Source of the DNA: Pelosinus fermentans DSM 17108
GTDB lineage: Bacteria > Bacillota > Negativicutes > DSM-13327
Assembly (NCBI RefSeq): GCF_000271485.2
Contig: NZ_AKVN02000001.1
Location: 2,629,501-2,693,500, forward strand
Direction: 5' to 3'
DNA length: 64,000 bases
The notes beneath the pieces are model-generated. The model saw nothing but the letters and a program-made list of their open reading frames with translations. It made no database searches and was not told the origin of the DNA. A program made the position numbers and the translations under genes. Below, in pieces: positions 51,506 to 60,229 of the stretch (positions within the stretch are counted from its first letter, which is position 1; every line of letters starts with the position of its first letter).

Positions 51506-52706
51506 GATGCTCCTCCTGTATATGAATTATCTCAGCTTCTATCTTTCCTCGATTTAACACAATTTCAATCTTTTGGCCGGATTGTAATGCAGCAGTGCTT
51601 TTAACCACCTGACCATCTAATGTATGTACAATACTATAACCTCGCGCCAATACAGCCAGAGGATTAAGCATCGCTAATTTTTCTGCAGTAATTGTAAACA
51701 GATGTTTTTTATCTCGAATAATTACCTTTATTGCCTGTTCTAAGCGTTGCATACAATTGTCTAAGGCTTGCTGACGATCTACCAATACTTCATAAGGATA
51801 AGTAAAGACTCTATTCAGAGTAATTTGTTCAAGTCGTCTGAAATGATGTTGTAATACATTACGTATATTACTTTCTAACATATTGTGCAATGTTGATATA
51901 TATTTATACAATTCCCTAACATCTGGTACAACAAATTCTGCTGCCTGGGATGGAGTAGCTGCTCTACGGTCAGCAGCAAAATCTGCCAAAGTATAATCTG
52001 TTTGATGACCTACCGCTGATACAATAGGAATTTTTGATGCAACAATGGCCCGTACTACTCTTTCATCATTAAATGCCCATAATTCTTCAATAGAGCCACC
52101 ACCACGCCCAACAATAATAACGTCTACATTATTCAGCTCATTAAAGACTTCAATTCCATGTACAATCTGCATAGGTGCCTCTGGTCCTTGTACCTGAACA
52201 GGATAAAGTTTCAATACAATTCCTGGATGGCGCCGCTTTGCTACGATCATAATATCTTTTATTACTGCACCTGTAGCTGAGGTAAGGATGCCTACAACTT
52301 TAGGCAATACAGGCAAGTCCTTTTTTAGCGCATCAGCAAATAAGCCTTCATTTTCTAGTTTTTCTTTAAGCTGAGCAAAAGCCAAGCTTAACTCTCCAAT
52401 GCCGTCGGGTACTAATTGATTCGCATATAACTGGTATTGCCCATCTCGCTCAAATACTGTTATTTGTCCCCCAACAATTATTTTCATACCATCTTTAGGT
52501 TCGAATTTTAAAAATTGGGCACGACTTTTAAACATTACAGCTTTAATTGTAGCATTGCTATCTTTTAACGTAAAATAGCAATGACCAGAGTAATGTTTCT
52601 TAAAATTTGATATTTCTCCACGTATGAATACAGAACTAACTTTAGCATCATATTCAAAAAGTTGTTTTATATATTTTGTAATTTCACTTACACTAAAAAT
52701 ATTCAT
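51492..52706 (-). CDS. xseA: Exodeoxyribonuclease VII large subunit
   Basis: XseA cleaves single-stranded DNA with XseB. The 404-aa protein has an N-terminal OB fold (VSEITKYIKQLFEYDAKVSS) and the catalytic core with ATPSQAAEFVVPD near residue 258 and the GRGGGSIEELWAFNDERVVR motif near 197. Coiled-coil helices follow. The first gene of the xseA-xseB-ispA unit; a terminator of the nusB group lies 100 bp upstream. Confidence 0.96.
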   Translation of the reverse strand: MNIFSVSEITKYIKQLFEYDAKVSSVFIRGEISNFKKHYSGHCYFTLKDSNATIKAVMFKSRAQFLKFEPKDGMKIIVGGQITVFERDGQYQLYANQLVPDGIGELSLAFAQLKEKLENEGLFADALKKDLPVLPKVVGILTSATGAVIKDIMIVAKRRHPGIVLKLYPVQVQGPEAPMQIVHGIEVFNELNNVDVIIVGRGGGSIEELWAFNDERVVRAIVASKIPIVSAVGHQTDYTLADFAADRRAATPSQAAEFVVPDVRELYKYISTLHNMLESNIRNVLQHHFRRLEQITLNRVFTYPYEVLVDRQQALDNCMQRLEQAIKVIIRDKKHLFTITAEKLAMLNPLAVLARGYSIVHTLDGQVVKSTAALQSGQKIEIVLNRGKIEAEIIHIQEEHHGKS

Positions 52707-52796
52707 AAATCACCTTTGTCCGAAAATGTAATTTATTGTTTAAAAATATTTTGATGAAGATAGGAACTTAAGCTTTCTTTATCATATAACAAGAGT

Positions 52797-52826
52797 ACAA
52801 AAAAAACCAGACAAAAGTCTGGGTAG
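52797..52826 (-). terminator. Terminator of the asp23-nusB group
   Basis: CCAGAC pairs with GTCTGG around AAAA, followed by eight T on the minus strand. It directly follows the 45-aa gene and precedes xseA. Confidence 0.75.
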
Positions 52827-52832
52827 TCTCCT

Positions 52833-52970
52833 TCAATATCGGCGCTGATCGATATATGGACGTGCTATATATCCACTAGCTGCACCTAATATAAACCAGA
52901 AAAAGCTCCCTGGAGGAATGAGATAGCCTATCGTTGCACCAATTGCTGCTCCTAATAATATATATCCCAA
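52833..52970 (-). CDS. Unknown 45-aa glycine-rich membrane protein
   Basis: Read directly from the minus strand: GGGAGG lies eight bases before TTG at 52970, opening a 45-codon frame ending in TGA, with a terminator right after it. The product starts MGYILLGAAIGATIGYLIPP, has two short glycine-rich membrane helices split by PPGS, and ends in a basic tail (RPYIDQRRY). It resembles small glycine-zipper proteins. nusB is 117 bp upstream. No family recognised. Confidence 0.65.
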   Translation of the reverse strand: MGYILLGAAIGATIGYLIPPGSFFWFILGAASGYIARPYIDQRRY

Positions 52971-53087
52971 AATAAAAGCCTCCCTTCACATATGATTTTT
53001 TTATGTATCATATGCAAAGGAATATGGAATGGTACCAAGAAACCATACCTTAAGGGCAAATAGAAGTTTATATGTAAGCCACTTTTC

Positions 53088-53492
53088 TTACTTTTTCTTT
53101 ACTAAAGACCCTAAGATGCCATTAACAAAGCGGCTGGATTCCTCTGTACCAAACAATTTGGCTAATTCAACAGCTTCATTAATAACTACATTAGGCGGTA
53201 ATGCTTCATTGCCGAAACGCATTTCGTAAATAGCGATTCTAGCAATATTTCGGTCAATTCCAGGCATACGATCAATTTTCCATTCATTTGATATTTCACC
53301 AATAAGAGTATCAATTTCTGTTATATGTGCTTGCGTACCGCTAACGAGATTTTCTGCATATTCTTTGGTATTTTCAGCTATATTACTATATTCACTTAGC
53401 ACAATTTCTAACGCTTCATCTTTACCCTTACTATTATAATCTAATTGAAATAAAGTCTGAAGTGCCATTTCCCGGGCTTTTCTACGACTCAT
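53088..53492 (-). CDS. nusB: Transcription antitermination protein NusB
   Basis: NusB binds boxA RNA with NusE/S10 and antiterminates rRNA transcription. The 134-aa all-helical protein has SRRKAREMALQTLFQLDY at the N-terminus, NIARIAIYEMRFGNEALPP near residue 85 and VINEAVELAKLFGTEESSRF near 105. It follows DUF2273 on the same strand and lies close to the Asp23 cluster, as in many Firmicutes. Confidence 0.96.
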   Translation of the reverse strand: MSRRKAREMALQTLFQLDYNSKGKDEALEIVLSEYSNIAENTKEYAENLVSGTQAHITEIDTLIGEISNEWKIDRMPGIDRNIARIAIYEMRFGNEALPPNVVINEAVELAKLFGTEESSRFVNGILGSLVKKK

Positions 53493-53565
53493 AAATTACC
53501 TCTTTTCTAATGCTTCACTCTAAAGTATTGCTTATTATATGATTCGACATTTCTATCCATACACT

Positions 53566-53796
53566 CTATTGTCGATGATATCCAGGAGGCAATAACCTAC
53601 CTAATATATCCATAATATCCTCTTTCTCATCAATTCGCTTACCGACAATATAACCTGCCATCATACATATCATTACAAACATAGTATTGAAAAAACCAAA
53701 TACAAGAATAAATACACCAACCAATAGTCCTATAGACATTCCTGTGATCTTACCGCTGTGATGCTGCCATATTTCTGCTAGTAATTCGGTTTTCAT
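53566..53796 (-). CDS. DUF2273 small membrane protein
   Basis: A 76-aa protein with two membrane helices (GKITGMSIGLLVGVFILVFG and FNTMFVMICMMAGYIVGK). It fits the DUF2273 family, which is regularly found with Asp23 and AmaP. Its function is unknown; membrane anchoring or stabilisation of the Asp23 complex is a guess. It lies between amaP and nusB on the same strand. Confidence 0.85.
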   Translation of the reverse strand: MKTELLAEIWQHHSGKITGMSIGLLVGVFILVFGFFNTMFVMICMMAGYIVGKRIDEKEDIMDILGRLLPPGYHRQ

Positions 53797-53836
53797 ATTC
53801 CTGCTCCTTTCTTTACTAGAACACGGTTATATTGTG

Positions 53837-54379
53837 TTATTCCACACGCTGTTTACTCTTAAAATCATTAGATATATTTTCAACTATTATTTGAACATCA
53901 ACCAGTTGAACTCCAACTGTATTTTTTATATATTCATGTACTTTCTTTTGCAACTCTTCTGAAACATTTGGTACATTATTTTCTGGACTAATTACAGCTT
54001 TTAAGACAACCTTTAATCCTTGCCCATCATGGTGGTTAACACGAACTTTCACTCCACGTACACCACGCGTGTGTCTCGCAGTTTTCTCTACTAAATTTTT
54101 TATGGCCTCAAGAGATATATGTACATCACCCATATCTGTATGATGTACAATCGTATCTTTTATACGGCGAGTACGAATTCCTGCCAATAATAATCGAAGA
54201 CTCACCAAGAAAAACACCATCCCTAGCAAACCGGCTTCCCATCGGCCGTTAATATGTAAAATGCCTGTCCAAACCCATTCCAAAGAAATAAGGCGTACAG
54301 ATAGCAACACTACGCCCAATGATAAAAGTGCCAATAACAATGTGTAAATAGACAAGATGATACGATCAAAAATTCCCAT
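53837..54379 (-). CDS. amaP: Alkaline shock response membrane anchor protein AmaP
   Basis: AmaP anchors Asp23 at the membrane in staphylococci. The 180-aa protein has two N-terminal membrane helices (IILSIYTLLLALLSLGVVLL and GLLGMVFFLVSLRLLLAGI). A soluble Asp23-like domain follows (VHISLEAIKNLVEKTARHT). It lies between asp23 and DUF2273. Confidence 0.9.
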   Translation of the reverse strand: MGIFDRIILSIYTLLLALLSLGVVLLSVRLISLEWVWTGILHINGRWEAGLLGMVFFLVSLRLLLAGIRTRRIKDTIVHHTDMGDVHISLEAIKNLVEKTARHTRGVRGVKVRVNHHDGQGLKVVLKAVISPENNVPNVSEELQKKVHEYIKNTVGVQLVDVQIIVENISNDFKSKQRVE

Positions 54380-54417
54380 ACCCTACTCCTTTCTAGGCGG
54401 CTGCTACAACATATCTT

Positions 54418-54819
54418 TTAACGCACACGAAGATCTTCTTCTTTACCGTCTTGACCAAATCCAACACCTTGAACATGAACGTTTACTTCTACGACATCTA
54501 ATCCTGTCATAGATTCAATACCACGTTTTACATTTTCCTGCACTCTTAATGCTATATCAGGTATACGTACACCATATTCTACAATTATGTATAAATCCAC
54601 TGCGGCTTCACGCTCGCCAACCTCTACTTTAACACCTTTTGCTAAGTTTTTTTTACCAAGCATTTCTGCAATGCCGCCTACTAAACCAGCGCTCATTCCA
54701 GCTACACCGGAAACTTCAGTAGCTGCCATGCCAGCAATAATACCTACAACTTCATCAGCAATTCGAATTGACCCAACATCATTGTTTTCAAACTTTTCAT
54801 TGCCTTCTCGTTTATCCAC
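54418..54819 (-). CDS. Asp23/Gls24 family envelope stress protein
   Basis: Asp23-type proteins form membrane-associated assemblies linked to cell-envelope stress. The GTG at 54819 has GGGGGG six bases upstream and gives 133 aa. Family features are IRIADEVVGIIAGMAATEV near residue 20, VKVEVGEREAAVDLYIIVE and the C-terminal DVVEVNVHVQGVGF. The first gene of asp23-amaP-DUF2273-nusB, with a SigA-like promoter upstream. In B. subtilis the equivalent is yqhY, also beside nusB. Confidence 0.93.
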   Translation of the reverse strand: MDKREGNEKFENNDVGSIRIADEVVGIIAGMAATEVSGVAGMSAGLVGGIAEMLGKKNLAKGVKVEVGEREAAVDLYIIVEYGVRIPDIALRVQENVKRGIESMTGLDVVEVNVHVQGVGFGQDGKEEDLRVR

Positions 54820-54886
54820 TAACAACCCCCCATTCCAAAAATTATAATACTATATGACAAGGTAATAACTTTTCTATAACTATATT

Positions 54887-54915
54887 ATTATAACAAATAT
54901 TTTCCTTCTTTACAA
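54887..54915 (-). promoter_or_regulatory. SigA-like promoter of asp23
   Basis: TTGTAA (54910-54915) and TATAAT (54887-54892) with a 17-base spacer on the minus strand fit the vegetative consensus well. It lies about 60 bp before the asp23 start, so the group is expressed independently of the upstream spoIIIA operon. Confidence 0.6.
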
Positions 54916-54944
54916 TTTAGGACTAAATAAATTTCAAACTTATG

Positions 54945-55475
54945 TTAAGGTTTAGCACTAATTGATATATTTTCGGCTTTTACACCTGATATCCTTGTAA
55001 TGACATCAGCTATTTGAATAACTTCTTCTTGAGAAAGTGAAGTGGTTTTTATAACTGCGCTTACAGAATTTTCTCTTACGAATACTAAAGCATCTGCAAA
55101 GCCACGGGATTTGATTAGACTCTCCATTTCCGCTTCCTTTTGTTTTTCTGCAATCATTTTCAAGACAGTATCTTGTGCTTGGTTTCTGCTATCATCCGTT
55201 TTGGCATTTTTAATACTTTCTCGTAATAAATCCGAGCGTTCACTACGAATTTTATCTCTTTCTAATCGATATTCGATAAAAAAATCGGGGCTGCTAGCTG
55301 GTATAAGAGGATCTGCAACGCTCATAGTCGCAACTTGCATAGCATTAGAATGATTGACCTTTGCTTGCAGCATTGATTCAATATTGGCTATGACCATCAT
55401 TATAACTATACTAACCATTAATACGGCAGCAAATACAACATATCTATTTTTTTTGTGGAAGGTAAATATTTTCAT
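54945..55475 (-). CDS. spoIIIAH: Stage III sporulation protein AH
   Basis: SpoIIIAH binds SpoIIQ across the intermembrane space, joining the mother-cell and forespore halves of the feeding-tube channel. The 176-aa protein has one N-terminal membrane helix (VFAAVLMVSIVIMMVIAN), an acidic helical linker rich in E/R/K, and a C-terminal YscJ/FliF-like domain. It ends the spoIIIA operon. The terminator, if any, is not obvious in the following 120 bp. Confidence 0.94.
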   Translation of the reverse strand: MKIFTFHKKNRYVVFAAVLMVSIVIMMVIANIESMLQAKVNHSNAMQVATMSVADPLIPASSPDFFIEYRLERDKIRSERSDLLRESIKNAKTDDSRNQAQDTVLKMIAEKQKEAEMESLIKSRGFADALVFVRENSVSAVIKTTSLSQEEVIQIADVITRISGVKAENISISAKP

Positions 55476-55485
55476 AATATGTTCC

Positions 55486-56091
55486 TCACTTTTTTTGAGC
55501 TAATACGGTAATTTTGTAAGAAGGAATACCGAGGCCAGCTTCAACTGCCTTTGTTAAAATCGCCTTTATATTAGAATCATATGCACCATCAGCAATAACC
55601 AGCACTCCTTTTATCATTGGCTTAATTTCTCTAACAAGAACTGGACGATCCATATTATTTTCTTTACTGACTAGAATTTGTGTACTTTCTTTTGTTTCAG
55701 TCGTACTGCGCACTCCTCCAGTAGTATCTTTTTCTTGAATGATTTTGCTTTCCTTGGTTATATTTCTGGCATGTTCCTGAGTGGTACTATTTTCCCAAGT
55801 TATATTAACAACAACAGTTCCAGCCCCCTTTACTTGAGACAACGTATGTGTTAGCTTTCCCTCTACGGCTTCTTCATAACTAAGATTAACTGCTGCAGGT
55901 ACTTTTAACGGTTCATTGCTAACCTTCGGATTAGGATTAACAGTTTGACGATCAATCACTCCTCCCATCACCAATAAGATCACACCTAGAAGCCCTAGCC
56001 AAATTAAACGCGTATTTATAACCCCATCTTTTAATAATTGTTTAGGCCATATTTTTTTAGTATAAGTGAGAAAGCTTTCCATACCACTCAT
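55486..56091 (-). CDS. spoIIIAG: Stage III sporulation protein AG
   Basis: SpoIIIAG forms a large ring in the intermembrane space of the SpoIIIA-SpoIIQ channel. The ATG at 56091 has AAGGAG eight bases upstream and gives 201 aa. One membrane helix (IWLGLLGVILLVMGGVI) near residue 27 precedes the ring-building domain with VVNITWENSTTQEHAR and a C-terminal GVLVIADGAYDSNIKAILT. Confidence 0.95.
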   Translation of the reverse strand: MSGMESFLTYTKKIWPKQLLKDGVINTRLIWLGLLGVILLVMGGVIDRQTVNPNPKVSNEPLKVPAAVNLSYEEAVEGKLTHTLSQVKGAGTVVVNITWENSTTQEHARNITKESKIIQEKDTTGGVRSTTETKESTQILVSKENNMDRPVLVREIKPMIKGVLVIADGAYDSNIKAILTKAVEAGLGIPSYKITVLAQKK

Positions 56092-56104
56092 ATTCAACAC
56101 TCCT

Positions 56105-56710
56105 TTATGAATACAACATTTTTATTTCTACCTTTTCTTTTGGAATCTGATAGAGTTCCATGATCATGTCTGTAATTCTTTGTTTTAAATCTGTGTATGT
56201 TTCTTCTGTTTTATTAAATTCTTTATCAATCTTAACCTTTGCTATACTTACTATTTTTTCGCTTTTAGCAGAGATACCAGGTTTAACATATACGATAATA
56301 CTGCTAACCCCCATTGACAACGTACTCGCATTGCCCTTCTTAATCTCTATCACTACATTCGCATCAGCCACGCCATCCATCGCCATAACTAAAATTCTGA
56401 TTTGTTGGCTTAATTCTTTTTTATATAGTTCAAGTGATAAAGCGTTACGATCATTAGTAACATGGTTTACTTCACTTGCTATGACATTTAAGTCTCCAGA
56501 ATTTGCAGCAAAAGTAGGGATTTGATCTTTAGAGGTTAAGTGCTGCACTGCACCAATGATTGGATTCAATATTGCCAACATTATAAATAACCCCATAATT
56601 ACTCTTACAAAGCGTTGCATGCTACTGCTTGGTAACAGTAATTCGAGAAATGAAGCAAATAATACAACAAAAATAATATTTTTAACCCAATCCGTTAACA
56701 TTGTAAGCAA
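56105..56710 (-). CDS. spoIIIAF: Stage III sporulation protein AF
   Basis: SpoIIIAF is a membrane protein of the SpoIIIA complex. Translation starts at TTG at 56710, with GGTAGGTG seven bases upstream; 201 aa. Two membrane helices (IIFVVLFASFLELLL and FVRVIMGLFIMLAILNPII) are followed by a soluble C-terminal domain. It lies 10 bp after spoIIIAE. Confidence 0.93.
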   Translation of the reverse strand: MLTMLTDWVKNIIFVVLFASFLELLLPSSSMQRFVRVIMGLFIMLAILNPIIGAVQHLTSKDQIPTFAANSGDLNVIASEVNHVTNDRNALSLELYKKELSQQIRILVMAMDGVADANVVIEIKKGNASTLSMGVSSIIVYVKPGISAKSEKIVSIAKVKIDKEFNKTEETYTDLKQRITDMIMELYQIPKEKVEIKMLYS

Positions 56711-56720
56711 TAAAACACAC

Positions 56721-57881
56721 CTACCTTAGCATCATAGCTGCGCTACCTGCAGCAATAATCATAGTAATAGCTAAAAAGAACATTAGTGCGACTGTTAATA
56801 CTGCACCAAAAACCAATAATAAATTATTTCCCATTGCATCAAGACATTTTGCCATTTTTTCGTCGCCTAAAGGTTGTACTAATGCACCAGAAATTTTTAT
56901 AACTAAGATTAAAGATAATAATTTAATAATAGGGAAGACACAAATCATAAATACTACGATAACGCCAAAAATTCCGACAGCATTTTTTAATAATAAAGAG
57001 GCTCCCATAACGAGTTCCACAGTATCAGCAAACATCTTTCCCACAACCGGAATAAAGGTTGCCGTTGCAAATTTGGCAGTCCGAAGAGCAAGGCCATCAG
57101 CAATGCTTCCTGCTGCACCTTGAATGGTAATAATACCAATAAAGATTACCATTGAAAAGCCAAGAACAATCATGCTTAACTGCTTTAAAACGCCGGATAG
57201 ATTACTAAGACGATATGTATCTGATAAATAATTTAGGCATTCAAGGGCAGCAGTTAGGAATAACAATGGTAAAACGATGTCTTTTACAATCACACTCATG
57301 CTGCTTATGACAAATAACATTAACGGTGTAAATAAACTCGCAGAAGTTAAAGCTCCTACGCCCGCCAATAGGGAAATAAGAAGAGGTAATAAAGATTCCA
57401 TAAATCCAACCATATATTCTACTGTTTGGCTAGCTAATTTTAAAGCATTATAAAATGCAGTAAGTGCAATCGATGACATAAAAATAAAGCAAACACTATA
57501 CGATAAGATAGATATACTTGATTGCTCAAATGAATTTTGTAAATTTCTCAAAACGGCACACAATACAGCCAAAAATAATAGTTTTCCCATTAAATGAGTG
57601 TTCAACGTAACTTCACGAAAGAAATTATGAACCAGTGCTTGCCACACATTTTGCCAACTGACATGTATGCCATTTGCAGCTATTGTATGAATAGTGTCAC
57701 TTGTTAATAAAGGTATATCGCCATTGAGCTCCTGATTTACTTTACTAATAAATTGATTCACATGATCAGTGGAGATGGTTTCTAGTAATTGTTGCTCAAT
57801 TTCAGAACTACTTAGTGGTACAGCCATAACAGTTATGGTATTGACCAGCAACAAGATTATAATTAATACAAAGATTTTCAT
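56721..57881 (-). CDS. spoIIIAE: Stage III sporulation protein AE
   Basis: SpoIIIAE is the polytopic membrane core of the channel complex. The 386-aa protein has a signal-like first helix (IFVLIIILLLVNTITVMA), a soluble stretch, then about seven membrane helices. The motifs FMESLLPLLISLLAGVGALT near residue 158 and KFATATFIPVVGKMFADTV near 270 are characteristic. It follows spoIIIAD by 12 bp. Confidence 0.95.
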   Translation of the reverse strand: MKIFVLIIILLLVNTITVMAVPLSSSEIEQQLLETISTDHVNQFISKVNQELNGDIPLLTSDTIHTIAANGIHVSWQNVWQALVHNFFREVTLNTHLMGKLLFLAVLCAVLRNLQNSFEQSSISILSYSVCFIFMSSIALTAFYNALKLASQTVEYMVGFMESLLPLLISLLAGVGALTSASLFTPLMLFVISSMSVIVKDIVLPLLFLTAALECLNYLSDTYRLSNLSGVLKQLSMIVLGFSMVIFIGIITIQGAAGSIADGLALRTAKFATATFIPVVGKMFADTVELVMGASLLLKNAVGIFGVIVVFMICVFPIIKLLSLILVIKISGALVQPLGDEKMAKCLDAMGNNLLLVFGAVLTVALMFFLAITMIIAAGSAAMMLR

Positions 57882-57893
57882 TTATATACCACC

Positions 57894-58280
57894 TTATGGA
57901 ATCAATCTCACAATAGTATCCATTACTAAAGCGATAATAGGAATGGCCATTACCATCACCATTACTTTACCAGCAAATTCAATCTTACCTGCTACGGCTC
58001 CTTCGCCCGCATCTCGACAAACCTGAGCACCGAATTCTGTAATATAAGCAATACCAATAATCTTTAAAATAGTATTTAAATACATTTGACTAATATTAGC
58101 CTTCTCCGCCATATCACGAAATAGATTTAACACTACTGTTATTTTAGTAAGTATTAGCAGAAAAATAATACTTGCTAAAGTTAAACTTAACTGCACAGCA
58201 ATTTCAGGTTTCTCTCGCTTAATGATTAAAATAAGTAGAGTTACAATAAACCCCAACCCAACTATTTGAATAATTTCCAC
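57894..58280 (-). CDS. spoIIIAD: Stage III sporulation protein AD
   Basis: A 128-aa membrane protein of the complex with four helices. The start is the GTG at 58280, with AAGGGG eight bases upstream, so the product begins EIIQIVGLGFIVTLLILI, the usual N-terminus. The FRDMAEKANISQMYLNTILK stretch is conserved. It overlaps nothing and lies 12 bp after spoIIIAC. Confidence 0.94.
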   Translation of the reverse strand: MEIIQIVGLGFIVTLLILIIKREKPEIAVQLSLTLASIIFLLILTKITVVLNLFRDMAEKANISQMYLNTILKIIGIAYITEFGAQVCRDAGEGAVAGKIEFAGKVMVMVMAIPIIALVMDTIVRLIP

Positions 58281-58292
58281 ACCCTGCACCCC

Positions 58293-58490
58293 TTAAAATA
58301 GCTTAAAAACGTCCTGTACAGTGTTGAATAACTTGCCCAATAATTGTACAACCCAAAGTAAGACTACAGTAAATCCAGCCAAAGTACATAAATGTGCCAT
58401 ATCTTCTTTACCTGCCTGCTTTAGTGCTGTATGAAAAACAGAAACTAGAATTCCAACACCAGCAATTTTAAATAATATATCCAGGCCCAT
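58293..58490 (-). CDS. spoIIIAC: Stage III sporulation protein AC
   Basis: A 65-aa protein with two membrane helices (LFKIAGVGILVSVFHTAL and LAGFTVVLLWVVQLLGKLF), homologous in topology to SpoIIIAD. It belongs to the SpoIIIA complex. A 55-bp gap separates it from spoIIIAB. Confidence 0.94.
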   Translation of the reverse strand: MGLDILFKIAGVGILVSVFHTALKQAGKEDMAHLCTLAGFTVVLLWVVQLLGKLFNTVQDVFKLF

Positions 58491-58545
58491 TTTTCTCCCC
58501 CTTCACACTCACTTATATGTAATTTTTTTAATGAAAATATTTATA

Positions 58546-59064
58546 TCAAACCAGAATAATTATAATCGCTAATCCTCCACATATACCCAAATATCTATAC
58601 ATTTTTGTATTGAGGTCCCGTAATCGTGTTGCCTCATTTTCAAATCGTTCTAATTGCTCAATGACTAAGGAAAGATATTTTTCTTGTTCCTTACAGTTCA
58701 TAACGCCTAAATTTCCCCCTAGCACATAGAGTACTTCAATTTCTGGCCTTTTTAAAATCAAACTTCCTTCCATCTCCCTTAACACTTTTTTGATAATTTC
58801 TTGAGGTGTAAGGGAAGCATTCTTTTCTAATAAATTAGCAACCTGTTGAAAAAATTCTGCTACTGGTCCGTATATACCATTCGTAGAATTTGCAATAGCT
58901 TCATGTAAAGGTAAACAAGAATAAATTATATGGGATCTTAATGATCCAACACAAGTTATGATCTGTCTGAGCTGGCGAGGCCTTTCTTGACAACGGGATG
59001 CCATTTTAAATCCAATATATGAACTTACGAGCAAAACTAAAAGGCTGCCTATCAATTTCAACAT
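58546..59064 (-). CDS. spoIIIAB: Stage III sporulation protein AB
   Basis: SpoIIIAB is a membrane-anchored helical protein related to type II secretion inner-membrane components. The ATG at 59064 has GGGAAGGAG seven bases upstream and gives 172 aa, starting LKLIGSLLVLLVSSYIGFK-like; the first membrane helix is there and a second one ends the protein (YLGICGGLAIIIILV). It overlaps spoIIIAA by seven bases. Confidence 0.95.
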   Translation of the reverse strand: MLKLIGSLLVLLVSSYIGFKMASRCQERPRQLRQIITCVGSLRSHIIYSCLPLHEAIANSTNGIYGPVAEFFQQVANLLEKNASLTPQEIIKKVLREMEGSLILKRPEIEVLYVLGGNLGVMNCKEQEKYLSLVIEQLERFENEATRLRDLNTKMYRYLGICGGLAIIIILV

Positions 59065-60059
59065 ATTTTTGCTCCTTCCCATAAGATTTTATTATTGCTG
59101 CTATCTATAATTTTCTTGATTGTACCAACGCGAGGGTAATCACTTAGCAGAATATATCGATGAAAATACTTATTTTCTAGCAGCTCTCCGATGTAAGGCC
59201 TATGTAATAATTCGTTAAGGTCTTTACCGTGAACTGTTGTTACTACACTTACACCAGCATTCAGAGCTTCACGTACAGCATGTATGTCCTCGGCTCTTCC
59301 TAATTCATCAGTAGCTACAACCGCAGGTGACATGGAACGAATTAACATAAGCATGCCCATTGCTTTGGGACAATTGTCAAGTACATCTGTTCTGATGCCC
59401 AAATCAACTGTACTAATACCACTTTTGCAGGCTGCTATTTCTGAGCGCTCGTCAACAACCCCCACCGGTAAACCTTTATATATTTTAGATCCCATACTAA
59501 TTTGCCGAATTAAATCTCGCAAAATAGTTGTTTTGCCGCAACGAGGCGGCGAAATAATTAAAGTATTTAAAACCTGTCCTTCTTTTGTAATAATATAGGG
59601 TATAATTTGATCAGCACAGCCTTTTACTTCTCTTGCTAAACGAATATTAAGACCATTGATATTTTTTAGTGTTTTAACCTCCCCAGCATCGATAATTGCT
59701 TGTCCTGTCAATCCAATTCTATGTCCACCATCAATTGTTAAGAAGCCCATTCTTAGTTGATGCTCAAAAGCATATAATGAATTCTTACTCATAAGCTGTA
59801 ATGTTCGTTGAATATCATCTTGATTACATAAGTATGCTTCATTAGAATTCACAACAACTTCTCCCATGGGATTTACCGTAATATCCTGATTTCCTAAAAC
59901 AAGTAATAAGGGTTGATTAATACGTAAACGGATTTCTGTCAAATCCTTCAGGTACTTTAGAGATACGGCACTAATCATGGCAATTAACTGTTCAGGTAAA
60001 ACTGGATAAATTGATTGCTCTAAAATCTTTTTGATCAAAATATTTTTATTATCAGTCAT
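59058..60059 (-). CDS. spoIIIAA: Stage III sporulation protein AA (secretion-type ATPase)
   Basis: SpoIIIAA is the ATPase of the channel, similar to secretion ATPases of the VirB11/GspE type. The 333-aa protein has Walker A SPPRCGKTTILRDL near residue 172, VVDERSEIAA near 203 and the Walker B ATDELGRAEDI near 253. The ATG has AAGGAAG upstream and a SigE-like promoter lies just before it. First gene of the eight-gene spoIIIA operon. Confidence 0.96.
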   Translation of the reverse strand: MTDNKNILIKKILEQSIYPVLPEQLIAMISAVSLKYLKDLTEIRLRINQPLLLVLGNQDITVNPMGEVVVNSNEAYLCNQDDIQRTLQLMSKNSLYAFEHQLRMGFLTIDGGHRIGLTGQAIIDAGEVKTLKNINGLNIRLAREVKGCADQIIPYIITKEGQVLNTLIISPPRCGKTTILRDLIRQISMGSKIYKGLPVGVVDERSEIAACKSGISTVDLGIRTDVLDNCPKAMGMLMLIRSMSPAVVATDELGRAEDIHAVREALNAGVSVVTTVHGKDLNELLHRPYIGELLENKYFHRYILLSDYPRVGTIKKIIDSSNNKILWEGAKIC

Positions 60060-60082
60060 ATCTGCTACTTCCTTTCTTTACA

Positions 60083-60110
60083 TAGATATGGTGCAAAAAG
60101 AAAATTATAC
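60083..60110 (-). promoter_or_regulatory. Putative SigE promoter of the spoIIIA operon
   Basis: GTATAAT (60104-60110) and CATATCTA (60083-60090), 13 bases apart on the minus strand, partly match the SigE pattern. The -35 lies inside the arm of the long hairpin 60103-60161. spoIIIA is SigE-controlled in B. subtilis; the -10 fits only in its first half. Confidence 0.35.
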
Positions 60111-60161
60111 CAACAATAAAAAAAATCTCAGATATTGAGATTTTTTATTGTTGGTATAATT
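60103..60161 (-). terminator. Long hairpin between CD1247-like gene and spoIIIA
   Basis: Arms of 15 perfect pairs (60103-60117 with 60147-60161) enclose a terminator-like core, TCTCA..TGAGA, with a T8 run on the minus strand. It could be a second terminator for the upstream gene; its outer arm also carries the candidate SigE -35 of spoIIIAA. Confidence 0.6.
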
Positions 60162-60164
60162 AAA

Positions 60165-60200
60165 AATTAAAAAGCAAGAAGGTTTGTCCTTCTTGCTACA
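60165..60200 (-). terminator. Terminator of the CD1247-like gene
   Basis: AGCAAGAAGG (60173-60182) pairs perfectly with CCTTCTTGCT (60188-60197), followed by TTTTTAATTTTTAATT on the minus strand. It is the first of two tandem hairpins. Confidence 0.8.
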
Positions 60201-60229
60201 TCGCCGAAAACTATGTGTACGTTTTAATA

